From NCBI RefSeq assembly GCF_000715075.1, contig NC_134082.1, forward strand, positions 106,370,399 to 106,434,398: DNA of 64,000 bases. The letters are read 5' to 3'. This stretch comes from Nicotiana tabacum. Taxonomy: Eukaryota > Streptophyta > Magnoliopsida > Solanales > Solanaceae. Positions 36,073-47,789 of this stretch are shown one piece after another. The notes under the pieces are model-generated. The model was not told where the DNA came from, searched no databases, and worked only from the letters and a program-made list of their open reading frames with translations. Within the stretch, counting starts at the first letter, position 1; each line of letters starts with the position of its first letter. A program made the translations under genes and the position numbers.

Positions 36073-36092
36073 ATTGCTCGTCCTCGAGCAAT
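36073..36092 (-). promoter_or_regulatory. Pre-PPT hairpin, ATTGCTC-GAGGAC-GAGCAAT
   Basis: A 7-bp stem with the same GAGGAC hexaloop as in the chromovirus elements but a different stem sequence. The inner 5-bp core ends exactly 20 nt from the LTR. Confidence 0.75.
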
Positions 36093-37745
36093 CAAATTGT
36101 ACTTTTTTTATAGACACGACCTTTTTAAACAATTCTCCTAACTCATCACACCAAGAGTATTTAAAATAGACTAAGCACAAAAGCGTAACATCTTTACCTC
36201 AAGATTTGACTCACAAGTACCACACATTATTCACAACTCACCCACTTACTCTAACATAGAGGCCACCGACATTACCTTCCTTCATGAATCAAGTGCCCTC
36301 ACACAACACAAGAGAGTAGTTCCACACAATAAAATTTAAGAACACTTAGGAACTCAAGATAAAAAGAATTCACTCACTCTCAGAAATAACATTCATATGC
36401 TACAAAAGATACACCATAAGCTTTCCGTAGTGTACTACTCTACTAATCGAGCTCATTCAGTCTAGGATCAAGTAGGACTTTATTTGGTTGTAATGTAGGC
36501 TGCGGGACAGGTAGGATATATTTGGATATAAGAGTGACTACACCTCCTTAAGCACTTTAATACATATACTTTAACATTCAAACCTCATACTTATGTCAAA
36601 CCAAACTCCACCTTCACATCAATGTATATTACCCCATTCTTCTTTAAGCACACTTACATTAAGAGCCACCACTTATCAAGGAATTATTTTTTTCCACAAC
36701 AATACAACTATTTTTTTTCTTTTTTTTCCAATTCAAGTGGCTCTTATTTTTTCAAAACAGTGCACCTTTCTCCTTATTTAATTAGTTCCACTCAAAAGCC
36801 AAACCAACCACCCCATACTTTAACCTTTACAAAGTTCATAAACAATTCAAGTGTTCATGAGAGGTTACAATGGTTCAAATAGATGGTTAATTCAAACAAA
36901 TGGGTAAGGCTTGTAATGTGGTTGCCAAAGAAACAAGATTACAGGCTCAAAGGGGTTAACTACGATACATAACAATTAGGTGGGTAAAATATACATATCT
37001 GGCTCAACAAAGAAACGTCTATATCACTTCCAAGACTGAACAAATCTACTACTTCGCTTTGCAAACACACGGGGCAAGTTCTAGGCATCAAATGTAATGC
37101 ACAGAATAACAGCAAACCTCACACGCACATGGCACATGACTCACTCAGAATTTGTTTCATCAAGACACTCTAGTCAAAGCAGTTAAGCAAAGTTAAAATC
37201 ATACAATTTAAGGTACTTCTACAAGAGGCAAAAACTGAGCCTAAGTGTCACAACCAAAGTACTCACTATTCTCAAGGCATAACAAAGTCAATAGATATTG
37301 CTTCATTTCAAAACACAACACAATGGCTCCTATTCCTAAAAAAACTAACTACACCTGGTTCAAATAAAACCCTTGGAAAAGAACCGCGGCACAAAGAAAA
37401 ACCAAGGGGAAATTGCTACACTACCTAACAAAAGAAACTCTTTTTTTTTTTTTTTTAGACTTAAATCCCTCAAGAAAATTGTCTAATAGGTCCATTGTCG
37501 GGAAAAGTCCAATCTTTTCTATTTAAAAAAAATATTCAATTAAACTAACACAACAAAAATAGCATAGAAAGTCACCCAGACAATCTCCTCACCCCACACT
37601 TAAAATTGCGCATTGTCCCCAATGCACACCATAACTAATAAAAGGGTAAAAGAGACTTCTTGGTAGGCCAAAGGTCGAAGCACTAACAGCTCATGGGGTA
37701 CTCAGACGTCTCCCAAGCTTGGTCCTTCGTGCGGGTACCTCACAC
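36093..37745 (-). other. Non-coding 3' part of Tat-like element
   Basis: About 1.65 kb between the single ORF and the hairpin with no supported gene. It has poly-T runs at 36712-36728 and 37440-37456. It may be the eroded place of pol or of the long 3' spacer usual in this lineage. Confidence 0.55.
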
Positions 37746-38789
37746 TTAGTTCCAACCATTTGGTTTGTTGTTGCATCCTTCCAATACCTTTGCTTTCCAT
37801 GCTCTTAGAAAATAAAGAATTGACACTACAAAAATAATACAATTAAAAATAATAATAAATAAAAGAAAGCAATAAAGCTGGGTTGCCTCCCAACAAGTGC
37901 TTGATTTAATGTCGCGGCACAACACGAACACTTTTTGCCTCCACCTCGAGCTTATGAATTGAAGCCCCAATTTGGAATCAATTTTTTGGCTATGCTCAAG
38001 GGGTGGAGGAACAAATCTAATTGGCCCAAGCAACCATTGTACTATTCTACAGTTCTTGGCTTTTAGATGAGGTATGTAGTCCTGTCTTTCTGGCAAGAAA
38101 AATTCCAGAATGTAGGCACTTTGTTCCTCATTCCTTGACTTCTCAATCGGCTCGGATGACTCTATTTCCATATTATCATCGAAGCCCAATATAGAAAAAT
38201 GTTTGGAGTGAGGACCAATGCGCTCAAACACATGAACTTCAAGACTTTCAACATCCTCAACATCAATGATACTAGAGTCAACAAAATTTGTATCCTCAAA
38301 GTCCTTGGCTAACTCTAGTCTCACTTCTTCAACATCGACATCCTCAAATTGTAGCTGGCTAGGTTGTTGATGTTCTACTCTGACCTCCTTAATTAACACC
38401 TCAAATTCATGCTCTTCTTGGCTACTATCCTCAATATTGGTTTGTTGAGCATTAAAAACTCTAACCACTTGACTCAATTGAGCCTCCAACTTGCGAATAG
38501 TTGCCTCTTGCCTTTTGATCTGCAATTGTTTTTCATTATTTTGTTTTAGAAGGCACTTTAACATATCATTGATCTCCTTTAGTTCTGCATCCCTAGGTTC
38601 TTTATTCCTGTTAACTTCATAAGAAAAGGTAGAACCATCATAGTAAGGGGTCGGGGAAAGATAAGAAATATAAGCACAACCATAAAAGTGACCATTTTTA
38701 CCACCACACACATCACACACATTCCACAAATAAGATTGAGTTGGTGCATATAACTTGCTCTTAGGAACATTTTGAAAATTTTGCCACAT
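37746..38789 (-). CDS. 347-aa ORF of Tat-like element, function uncertain (gag-derived?)
   Basis: This ORF reads uninterrupted on the minus strand. The N-terminal part has a Cys-rich segment (CDVCGGKNGHFYGC) reminiscent of the region after gag in Athila/Tat elements, where CxxCGG..H..C motifs occur. A Lys/Gln-rich stretch with coiled-coil character follows (about residues 65-115), then a long acidic part (about 120-230). The C-terminal end is hydrophobic (FLLFIIIFNCIIFVVSILYFL), though this frame crosses the non-coding motif TGTTGGGAGGCAACCCAG and may not be a real protein end. No protease, RT or integrase motif is present. It follows the primer-binding site by about 175 bp, the place of gag. 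The first Met is a guess. Confidence 0.5.
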   Translation of the reverse strand: MWQNFQNVPKSKLYAPTQSYLWNVCDVCGGKNGHFYGCAYISYLSPTPYYDGSTFSYEVNRNKEPRDAELKEINDMLKCLLKQNNEKQLQIKRQEATIRKLEAQLSQVVRVFNAQQTNIEDSSQEEHEFEVLIKEVRVEHQQPSQLQFEDVDVEEVRLELAKDFEDTNFVDSSIIDVEDVESLEVHVFERIGPHSKHFSILGFDDNMEIESSEPIEKSRNEEQSAYILEFFLPERQDYIPHLKAKNCRIVQWLLGPIRFVPPPLEHSQKIDSKLGLQFISSRWRQKVFVLCRDIKSSTCWEATQLYCFLLFIIIFNCIIFVVSILYFLRAWKAKVLEGCNNKPNGWN

Positions 38790-38963
38790 GTGGTTTCCTT
38801 CACAATATGGAGATCAATAATAGAATTATCTACACCTAAATTCCCATAATTCCAAGATGTCATGTTTCTCAAATCAACAGTTATAAAAAAAATACAAAAA
38901 AAACAAAACAAAATAAAAGTTCAAACTTGAACCCTAGCAATATATCTACAACTACCCCGTTAG

Positions 38964-38982
38964 TTCCCCGGTAACGGCGCCA
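38964..38982 (-). promoter_or_regulatory. Primer-binding site of Tat-like element
   Basis: TGGCGCCGTTACCGGGGAA on the minus strand begins 5 nt after the LTR. TGGCGCCGTTGCCGGGG is the typical form in plant Tat/Athila elements; here one base differs. Confidence 0.8.
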
Positions 38983-38987
38983 AAATT

Positions 38988-40515
38988 TGATCACGCCCAA
39001 CTCTAGTCCTAAAAAGGATAAGCGGTCGATGCAAATATAATTCGGTCTAAAAGTCCAGAGTCGAATCCCACAGAGAACTAAGGCTTAGCAATATCTGTTT
39101 AATATCACTAAAAAGACAAGTTTGAACAATTTTCTAAATTATAAAGATTGAGATTTATATTTCTAACTAATTAACTAGCAAACACTAGAAAACGGTAAAA
39201 TTATCAACTAACTAGACTAAGGGTTGGAGACTAAATTAAGGAGGTCTGGAATTATGATTTCCCCAATTGTTGGAATCCTTCTAACTATGTCCCCTATAAT
39301 TTTTCCAATTTATTCTCTACTGATCGTGAGCACTTTAGATGGCGTAATTCTCTCTCGAGCAACTACAATAATTTACTAGACATGTTCTCTCGAGCTACGC
39401 TAGTTGGTTTTATCTAACCGCTCATTATAACCACATTAAGGCTTTATTTCTAAACCTGCCTTTAAACCCACTGTATTGATTTCTCACATATGTTAGGAGT
39501 GACGTTGTTCAACAACTACCTAAATATGTACTCTATCTCGAGCAATACACACTAAATAGGCACAGTCAATTGATGGTCATTCAATCAACAACAACAAGCA
39601 CGTAGTTGAACAAGTAGAGAAATTCAATGGCTCAATTATATAAAAACATAACAAGAATTTATCCTACAAAAGCATCTATCAAAATTCCTAGATAACAAAT
39701 TAGCTATTCATAATAGTATGTAAAAATACAATACTAAAAGTCATAACCAACAATAAAAAAAAATAGGAAGAGGAAGGAAAAACTCATAGAAGAATTCCCC
39801 GCCTTGCTCCTATTGTATCTCTGCCTCCTTAGGTCGAATCTGTGTCAAAAATTGGTCTCCTCCGCCTCCTTAGGTCTAAATTATGTCAAAAGTATGTCTC
39901 CTCCCTCAAAAATACCATTTTTCCATGTATATATACCAAGTAGGGTCGGGCCCAAACAATTATACCTTCTCTTACGCGAAAAAGGACAAGTTTTCAGGCC
40001 TGGATGGCTATAACCGCGGTCAGGGCGCAGCACGGACGCGGTATTTGGCAAGTATAGTGCCTCAGCCCGCTTTAGGTCCGCGTTCGCGATTTTGACCGTA
40101 TTTGTCACCCTATTACATTTGGAATTTGGAAAAATGTAAAACATGAAAGTTGTATTCCTTTAAGTTAGCTTTCCAACCATTTATTGTGGAGCCCGTATGG
40201 ATTTCTGAGCGAATAGTTATATACATTTTACTAGACAGTATGCAATATGCCTACTCGATTCTCTGTTTTATTGCTCTATCATCTGGTTTATCCCTGAATA
40301 CGATACCGGCTTAATTCCTTGGGCTTTTACTCAGACTTTAAAGCTCTAAATCACTTGAATTTATTTCATAACATCTATATATCTCGGAATCACACCTAAA
40401 GGTGTAAAACACACCATTAGTGCAAAACACTAGCGATTAAAGCGCAAACTCAACTAAAGTGCAGTAAATCTGAGTGTATTAAGCGACTAAAATACGTAAT
40501 TATAGCCTATCATCA
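38988..40515 (-). repeat. 5' LTR of Tat/Athila-like element
   Basis: 1528 bp, colinear with 34527-36054 with scattered substitutions, so the insertion is not recent. It contains a decayed CCGCGGTC word cluster at 40010-40095. Confidence 0.9.
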
Positions 40516-40958
40516 GTTGCCTATGAAGGGCGTGATGAGATTTGGGAAAAAGGGCAAGTTTAGCCCTAGGTTCATTGGCCCGTTTGAGATTCTTGATCGA
40601 GTGGGAGAGGTGACATTATAGACTTGTATTGCCGCCAAGATTATCAGTCGTGCATCCAGCGTTTCATGTGTCCATGCTTCGGAAGTATCACGAAGATCCA
40701 CCCCACGTGTTAGATTTCAGCACTGTCCAGTTGGACAAGGACTTGTCTTATGAGGAAAAGCTGGTAGCTATTCTAGACCGGCAGGTTCGTCGATTGAGAT
40801 CGAAGAGTTTTCCTTTTGTTCGTGTTCAGTGGAGAGGTCAGCCCACCGAGGCATCGACCTGGGAGTCCGAGTCCGATATGCGGAGCCGTTATCCCCATCT
40901 TTTCCCCAACTCAGGTACTTCCTTCTTATGTCCGTTCGAGGACGAACGTTTGTTTTAG
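40516..40958 (+). pseudogene. Integrase C-terminus and chromodomain-like tail
   Basis: This resumes the chromovirus pol broken at 34526: KGVMRFGKKGK and a GPF-type segment (IGPFEILDRVGE), then FHVSMLRKYHEDP. The tail VAILDRQVRRLRSK, FVRVQWRGQP and STWESESDM matches the pattern of a C-terminal chromodomain. A TAG near 40620 and a frame change interrupt it. The frame ends PFEDERLF-stop at 40958, so its last codons overlap the pre-PPT hairpin. Confidence 0.8.
40933..40948 (+). promoter_or_regulatory. Pre-PPT hairpin, CGTTC-GAGGAC-GAACG
   Basis: A 5-bp stem and GAGGAC loop 20 nt before the 3' LTR, overlapping the last pol codons. Confidence 0.75.
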
Positions 40959-40968
40959 AGGTGGAGGA
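40957..40968 (+). promoter_or_regulatory. Polypurine tract of the large chromovirus
   Basis: AGAGGTGGAGGA directly before the 3' LTR TG; its first A is the middle base of the pol stop codon TAG. Confidence 0.85.
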
Positions 40969-41645
40969 TGTGATGATCCAAAAGGTCATCACTTGTTTTA
41001 CAATAAAATTCTGCATTTCGAGGCCTTAAAAACCTCTTTTAGCATCACCTTGATTTGCATGCGCAGTCCGAGCACGTAGCCGGAAAGCTATTATGTGAAA
41101 ATCTGTGAAAAAAATGATAAATTTTGACTATAAAATGAATTAATTTGACTTCGGTCAATGTTTTGGGTAAACGCTCCGGTAGGAAAATATGGGACTTGGG
41201 TGTATGCTCAGAATCAAATTTCAAGGTCCCAAGTACGAGAAATGAATTTTTAAAGGAAATTATTTTCTGAAAAAAAAAGGTTTTTGAAAGCGAAATATTA
41301 TGTGAAACCTTTGGTATCGGGCTCGTATTATGGTTCCGAACCCGGTACAGGTTCGATGTGATTTATATGTGTTGTCAGTAAAGTTTGGTAAGAAACGGAA
41401 TCCATTTGACGTGATTCAGACCTTAAATGTAAAATTTGATGTTTAAAGAAGTTTTGAGAAATTTTATTGATGTTGAGGTTTAATTCGATGTTCATGAGGT
41501 TATTTTGGTAATTTGAGAACACGAATAAGTCCTTAGGATGTTTTTGAGGTTGTGTGTATGTTTGGTTTGGAGCCCCGAGGGCTCAGGTGAGTTTTGGATA
41601 GGCCGCGGGGTGTATTTTGGACTTAGAAAAATTGCAGATTTCTCA

Positions 41646-43565
41646 CGGGCGTCTCCGACATGCACAAAGGAGATTGGTAGTGGAATGAAGTGGTAGAAGG
41701 TAAAGTGGAAGCGAAAAAGGAGGCGTACCGGACATTAGTGGGGAGCATAGGTGAGGGGGAGAGGCGAGCGTGCATGGAGAGGTATAAGGTAGCTAGGAAG
41801 AAAGCGAAGCTAGCGGTCACGAAGGCTAAGACTGCGGCTTATAGTCATATATACGAGGAACTATGGAAAAAGGAGGGGAGAATAAGTTATTTAGGCTGGC
41901 CAAGCTAAGAGAAAGGAAAGCTCGGGATTTAGACCGAGTGAGATGCATCAAGGACGACGATGGTAGAGTATTGATGGAAGATTCCCAGATTAAGAGGAGA
42001 TGACACACTTACTTTCAAAAACTTCTTAATGTAGTAGGGGATCGGGATATTGTACTCAGTGAATTGGAGCATTTCGAGAGTCACAATGACTCTTGGTACT
42101 ACAGGCGCATCAAGGTTGAGGAGGTCGTGGGAGCTATGAGTAAGATGAGTAGGGGCAAAGCGACCGCGCCTGATGAGATTCCGATAGAATTTTGGAAGTG
42201 TGTGGGGAAAACAGGTTTGGAGTGGTTGACTAGGTTGTTGAATGTTATTTTTAAGGCGAAGAGGATGCCAGATGAGTGGAGATGGAGTATGATGGTCCCA
42301 CTGTATAAGAACAAAGGTGTTATTCAGAGTTCTAACAATTATAGGGGTATCAAATTACTGAGTCATACTATGAAAGTATGGGAGAGGGTGGTTGAAGCAA
42401 GGTTGAGGATGACGGTGTCCGTCTCCGACAACCAATTTGGTTTCATACTGGGTCGTTCTACTACAGAAGCTATACACCTTGTTAGGAGGTTGGTTGAATA
42501 GTACAGAGATAGGAAGAAAGATCTGCACATAGTGTTTATTGACCTAGAAAAAGCGTATGACAAGGTTCCTAGAGAAGTTCTCTGGAGAAGCTTGAAGGCA
42601 AAATGTGTGTTGGTTCCCTACATTATGGTGATTAAGGACATGCATGATGGGGAAAAGACCCGGGTTAGGACAGCAGGAGGCGACTCTGAGGATTTTCCGG
42701 TTGTTATGGGGTTACACCAAGGTTCTGCGCTCAGTCCGTTCCTATTCGCCCTGGTGATGGACACATTAACATATCACATTCAAGGGGATGTGCCATGGTG
42801 CATGCTATTCGCTGATGACATAGTTCTGATTGATGAGTCACGAACCAGTGTTAACGAGAGGCTGGAGGTTTGGATACAAGCTCTTGAATCTAAGGGTTTC
42901 AAGCTTAGCAGGACAAAGACAGAATACCTGGAGTGTAAGTTCAGCGCTGAGCAGAGGGAAGTGGGCGTGGATGTGAGTCTTGAATCACAGGTCATCCGGA
43001 GTAGAGACAGCTTCAAGTACCTTGGGTTGGTTATCCAGGGGGAGGTAGATCGACGAGGATGTTACACACCGTATCGGGGTAGGATGGATGAAGTGGAGGT
43101 TAGCATCTGGAGTATTGTGTGACAAAAGAGTGCCACTGATACTCAAATGTAAGTTTTATAAAGCGGTGGTTAGGCCAGCCATGATGTATGGGCTGAGTGT
43201 TGGCCGGTTAAGCAATCACATATCCAGAAGATGAAGGTAGCAGAAATGAGGATGTTGAGGTGGATGTGCTGGCATAGTAGGATGGATAAGATTAGGAATG
43301 ATGATATTCGGGAGAAGGTATGCGTGGCTCCCATTGATGACAAGATGCGGGAAGCAAGGCTCAGGTGGTTCAGGCACGTTCAGAGGAGAAGCCCAGATGC
43401 TTCGGCAAGAAGGTGCGAACAGCTGGTTGTGGAGGGCTCTAGAAGAGGTAGCGGTCGGCTTAAGAAGTATTGGGGGGAGGTGATTAGGCAGGATATGGCG
43501 ATGCTTCAGATTCCGAGGACATGGCACTTGATAGGAACATGTGGTGGTCGAGTATTAGGGTTGTA
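41646..43565 (+). pseudogene. LINE ORF2 fragment: reverse transcriptase and C-terminal domain
   Basis: The reading begins in the linker before RT (VSDMHKGDW, with TGG changed to TAG after it). The RT fingers and palm include KATAPDEIPIEFWK near 42160, VPLYKNKG near 42300, NNYRGIKLLS near 42340, QFGFILGRSTTEAIHLVR near 42430, [14 protein letters not shown] near 42535 (first catalytic Asp), [18 protein letters not shown] near 42710 and FADDIVLID near 42808. The C-terminal part (RMLRWMCWHSRMDKIRNDDIREKV, RRCEQLVVEGSRRGSGR) is typical of plant RTE-type elements. Stops at 42001 and 42499 and frameshifts near 41885 and 43085 make it inactive. RT would copy LINE RNA at a nicked target. Confidence 0.85.
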
Positions 43566-43739
43566 GGCTAGGAGGTAGTTGAGTCTTGCCTTATTCCATA
43601 ACTTTGGGAGACTAGTTTTGTAGGGATACTATTTTGCTTTTGCTTTGTATCATTCCTCTTGATTTCATGTTGTTCGTATTTTTCATATTATTTCTGTGGT
43701 GTTACTAATATTGTCTTCTTTTGTCTTTTTGTCTTCTTC

Positions 43740-43870
43740 AGCTGAGGGTCTTTCGAAAACAGCCTCTTTACTCCTTCGGGGTAAGGGTAAGGTCTGCGTA
43801 CACACTACCCTCCCTAGATCCCACTAGTGGGATTTCACTGGGTTGTTGTTGTTGTTGTTGTTGTTGTTGT
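43740..43870 (+). repeat. TS-SINE-like tail and (GTT)n
   Basis: GGTAAGGTCTGCGTACACAC, CCCACTAGTGGGATTTCACTG and then about nine GTT units. The shared 3' end lets a SINE use the LINE machinery. A decayed relative is at 49531-49646. Confidence 0.85.
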
Positions 43871-43884
43871 CAGCTAGTGTATCA

Positions 43885-44180
43885 GGTCTGCAGGCTTCGA
43901 AAATGCGAAGCCTGGCTCGCAAATGTGACAAACCATCGCAAATGCAAAAGAAGTGGACTGGCAGCCTGAGTCGTAAATGCGACTTCATCCTCGCAAATGC
44001 GATTTCGCATTTGCAAACAGCCTCTCGCAAATGCGATGATGGCTGGAAGGCTGATGTATCGCAAATGCAACATATGTTTCGCAAATGCGAAAGTCCAAGT
44101 TTCCTTAAGGATTCACAAATACGAGCCCTATTTTGCAATTCCCAACTTAGCAGAGGTCGGGGGTTCGCAATTCCCACATC
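43885..44180 (+). repeat. TCGCAAATGCGA palindromic word array (3' LTR)
   Basis: This matches the array at 28275-28470 but has about two additional units (near 43905 and 44065). It is followed by TTTATACTT at 44195. Confidence 0.85.
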
Positions 44181-45324
44181 TGCGGCCTGCAACTTTTATA
44201 CTTAGCCGAAAATCAACCATTTTTTCATATCCTCTCAAAACATAAACACTCTAGGGCAATTTTTCAAAGGCTTCTTCTTAACCAAATCAATTGTAAGTAA
44301 TTTTTAACTAGTTTCCTTCAATCATTAACATCTTTTAACATGATTTCAACTCAAAATTAATGATTTTCATGGGGAATTTGGGTGTTTTGGGTAGAACCTA
44401 AGTTTTTCAAAAAATTGGGGATTTGGACCTCGATTTGAGGTCCGATTTTAAAACAAATTATATATTTGGGTTCGTGGAGGAATGGCTAATCGGGTTTTGG
44501 TTCGAACCTTGGGTTTTGACCATGTGGTCCTGGGGGCAATTTTTGACTTTTTGGGCAAAACTTTGAAAAATTCATTTTCATGCATTCGAATTGATTCATT
44601 TAGCATTTATTGATGTAACTAAGTAACTTGTGGCTAGATTCGAGCGAATTGATGGTGGAATCAAGGGGTAAAGCTATAATTGAAACGTGAATTGTGTTCG
44701 TGGCATCGAGGTAAGTGTTTGGTCTAATCTTAGCTTGAGGGATTAAAAGTTGTGTCTTATTTTCTACGTGTTAATTGTGGAGTACGACGTATAGGGATGG
44801 TGATGAGTATCTGTACTGTCACGACCCTAACCCCAAATACGGTCGTGATGGCGCCTCTCGTGAAGACAAGGCCAGCCAATTAAACCCAATTCACTTTTTA
44901 AAATAGTTAATCAGCATAAAAGCAGTCTAAATATGATTTAATCATACTAAGTAGCGGAAAATAGTACGTAAATACAACCCGACACAGCCCTAACCGGGGT
45001 GTTACAAGTCACGAGCATCTAACAATACTAAGTCCTCAAATGTAACTATAGAATTTAAATACTGAACTAAGGATAAAAGGAAAGAGATAGGGAGGATCTC
45101 CAGGTTGCAAAATGCCAACAGTTACCTAAAGACTCCTCGAAGATCCGCCTGAAGCTGGAATGAATCAGCACTCGGGAGCGGGACCAGCTACGCCTGAGTC
45201 TGCACACGGGTGCAGGGAGTAAAGTGAGTAAACCAGTAAAAAATCAAGTACAACTTCTTTCAACAAGTAAACAAGTAATTGACAGGTAATTAAGGTAAAG
45301 TAAACAAATAGAAGTTCGCCGCTC

Positions 45325-45630
45325 GGGCACAGTATCAGCAAATTCACCCCTCGGGCAACATCTCAGAATAATACCAGCCCTTCGGGCTCAATCTCATATC
45401 ACAATGGGTACCCGCGCTCACTGGGGGTGTGCAGACTCTTGGAGGGGTCCCTTACGGCCCAAGCGCAATAACAAGCCATTTCGTGGCATCCAAACTAGGC
45501 CCTCGGCCTCATATCAATCAAGACACCTCGTGGCGTACATATCTCAGGCCCTTGGCCTCAAATTAGTATCAGTGTTTCCTCACAATATAGGCGGGCCTTA
45601 CTCAGTCAAAAACCCTTACAAGTCCCTCGG
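45325..45630. repeat. Degenerate hairpin repeats (GCCCTTCGGGC type)
   Basis: GCCCTTCGGGC, GGCCCTCGGCC, GGCCCTTGGCC and CCCTCGGGC recur every 30-50 bp. All are short stems with 1-3 nt loops. On the minus strand they lie downstream of the TATA-like box. Confidence 0.65.
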
Positions 45631-46554
45631 GCAATAGTAAAACAATGTTACTCAGCCCAATCAACATTTAAAATATCATCTAAGCCTTAAAACTGAGTAA
45701 ACATGGCTGAGTAGTAAAACAGTGGAAAGTAACATAACTGAGTTTAAGTATAAAGTCAAAACAGTGAGGAAATATCAATAAAATCCCCGAAGGGTTCAAA
45801 TAGTTGGCACTAGGCCCAAATATGGCATTCAGCCCAAATAATGATGATAGCAAATAGTTTTCAATCAAATACGCGGTAAAATCATCAATCGGGGCGGACC
45901 AAATCACAATCCCCAATAGTGCACGACCCCACGCTCGTCTTCAAGCGTGTGCCTCACCTCAATATAGCACTACGATGTGCAATCCGGGGTTTCAAACCTT
46001 CAGAACATCATTTATAATCATTACTCACCTCGAACCGGCTAAATCTCTAGCTCGCGACGCCTTTGCCCCTCGAATCGGCCTCCACGTGCATCGAATCTAT
46101 CCAAAATCAGAACGAGGACGTCAAAATATGCTAAGGGAACAAAGCCCAAGCGAAAACAATCAATAAAGGGCACAAATCCCGAAATTACCAAAACCTGACC
46201 CCCGGGCCCACATCTCGAAATTCATAAATTCTTGCACCAATAGATTTCTTATCTCCCCACGAGTTTATAAATATCAAGAATACTAAAATCGGAGTCCAAA
46301 TGACCCCTCAAATCCTCCTTTAAAGGCCTCTTCAACTCAAGCCCTAATCCTCCATTTTTAGCCCTTTATTCCTTTAATTACACCCTTAATCCATGAAGTA
46401 CTACCATAGAAATGTGTTTTAGGTCCAAAATCTTTACCTTAACAAAGTCTCCTTGATTTCTCTCTTCAAAATCGCCCAAAGCTCCCGAATCCGTGTTCAA
46501 AAATGGTGAAAACCGTCAAAAATTGCGAAGGAAAACTTATATACCTTCTGCCCA

Positions 46555-46815
46555 GGGACACGCGCATCTGCGTTCCAAAACCCGCTTCTGCGGTACCGCA
46601 TTTGCGGTTAATTTTTCCGCTTCTGCGGAAATCACTAACAACCCAAAAGTCGCATCTGCGATACGCCTTCTGCATCTGCGGCTCCGCAGATGTGGACATC
46701 CTTATCGCTTCTGCGATCACTGACAAATCCTAATAATCCGCTTCTGTGGCGACTCCATCGTATATGCGGCGCCGCACCTGCAGTCCCCAAACCGCAGGTG
46801 CAAAAACACCAGAAG
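46555..46815. repeat. CGCTTCTGCGG/CGCATCTGCGG word array (solo LTR)
   Basis: About twelve words such as CCGCTTCTGCGG, CGCATCTGCG and CCGCAGATG. On the minus strand TATATAAG at about 46535-46542 follows 15 bp later. It resembles the word type at 20120-20350 although the LTR families differ. Confidence 0.8.
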
Positions 46816-47589
46816 CAGCAAATTCAGTAGCTGTAATAACATTTCAACTTCTCCGTTAACCACCCGAAATCACCCCGAGGCCCCCCAGACCTCAACCAAA
46901 AGCACAAACATATTCCAATACCTTATTCAAACTTGTTCCAATCACCAAAATACCTCAAACAACATTAAATCACCCACAACACATCAGATTCAAGCCGAAC
47001 TTTCTAAAATCTTCCAAATTACGCTTTCGATCAAAAAACCAACCAAACCACGTCCGAATGACCTGAAATTTTACGCACACATCCCAAATGACACAACGAA
47101 GCTACTGAAACTCTCGGAATTCCATTCCGGCCCCTATATCAAAATCTCCCTATCAACCGAAAATCGCCAAAATATCAACTTCGCCAATTCAAACCTAAAT
47201 CAACTTCGAACCTCCAAAACTCATCCTGATCACACTCCTAAGCCCCAAATCACCTCTCGAAGCTAACCAAACCACCGGAACTCACATGCGAGCCTTCTAA
47301 CACATAACTCAACATCCGGTTGACTTTTCCAACTTAAACATCCTTAACAGAGATTAAGTGTCTCAAACCTTACCAAAATCATTCCGGATTCGATCCGACC
47401 AACTCGATACCACATAACACAGATAAATAAAGCATAAAGAAGCAAAAATGGGAAAAACTGAGTTGTAACTCATAAGACGACTTGTCGGGTCGTCACATAT
47501 ACGTCGGTGTCAAGCATGCCTGTGGGCCTTGTATAGTAATTATTATGATTCCGCTGTGGTTTATTGTGCCTCACATGTTATTATCATCA

Positions 47590-47780
47590 TTGTTCCCTTG
47601 CTGGGATGTTTGTTTGATATTATTGTTCCTTTGCCGGGAAATTGTTGAAATATCATTGTTCCCTTACCGGGATGTTGTTGAAATATCATTGTTCCCTTGC
47701 CGGGATGTTGTTGAAATGTTAATGTTCCCTTGCCGGAAAGTTGTTATATTGTTCTTGTCCCCTTGCCGAGATTTTTTGTG
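47590..47780 (+). repeat. 33-bp minisatellite, 3' LTR copy
   Basis: About five copies of a CCCTTGCCGGGATGTTGTTG unit, period 33 bp. Confidence 0.9.
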
Positions 47781-47789
47781 ATTATTGTT

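Larger units (their letters stand above)
34527..40515 (-). mobile_element. Non-autonomous Tat/Athila-like LTR element nested in integrase
   Basis: LTRs of about 1.53 kb lie at 34527-36054 and 38988-40515. TSDs GTCGC (34522-34526) and GTTGC (40516-40520) differ by one base. On the minus strand the primer-binding site TGGCGCCGTTACCGGGGAA (38964-38982) follows the 5' LTR, and a pre-PPT hairpin and polypurine tract precede the 3' LTR. The 2.9-kb interior holds one 347-codon ORF and no protease, RT or integrase, so it would need help in trans. Confidence 0.85.
41646..43870 (+). mobile_element. 5'-truncated RTE-type LINE with TS-SINE-like 3' end
   Basis: It is inserted in the 3' LTR between TTTCTCA and CAGCTAGTG; the 5' LTR at 28255-28262 shows the uninterrupted site. 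It has no endonuclease domain, which is 5' truncation typical of target-primed reverse transcription. The last ~130 bp (from GGGTCTTTCGAAAACAGCCT) equal the tail of tobacco TS-type SINEs and end in (GTT)n at about 43845-43870. Confidence 0.9.
44817..47497 (-). mobile_element. Solo LTR (2.68 kb) nested in chromovirus LTR
   Basis: TGTCACGACCC to GGGTCGTCACA with TSDs TGTAC (44812-44816) and TATAC (47498-47502). The uninterrupted site is at about 29155-29165 in the 5' LTR. No internal region is present, so LTR-LTR recombination removed it. The family differs from the other LTRs here. Confidence 0.85.

Noticed and set aside
44817..47497. Full-length LTR element
   Set aside because: One LTR with TSDs and no internal region or second LTR; it is a solo LTR.
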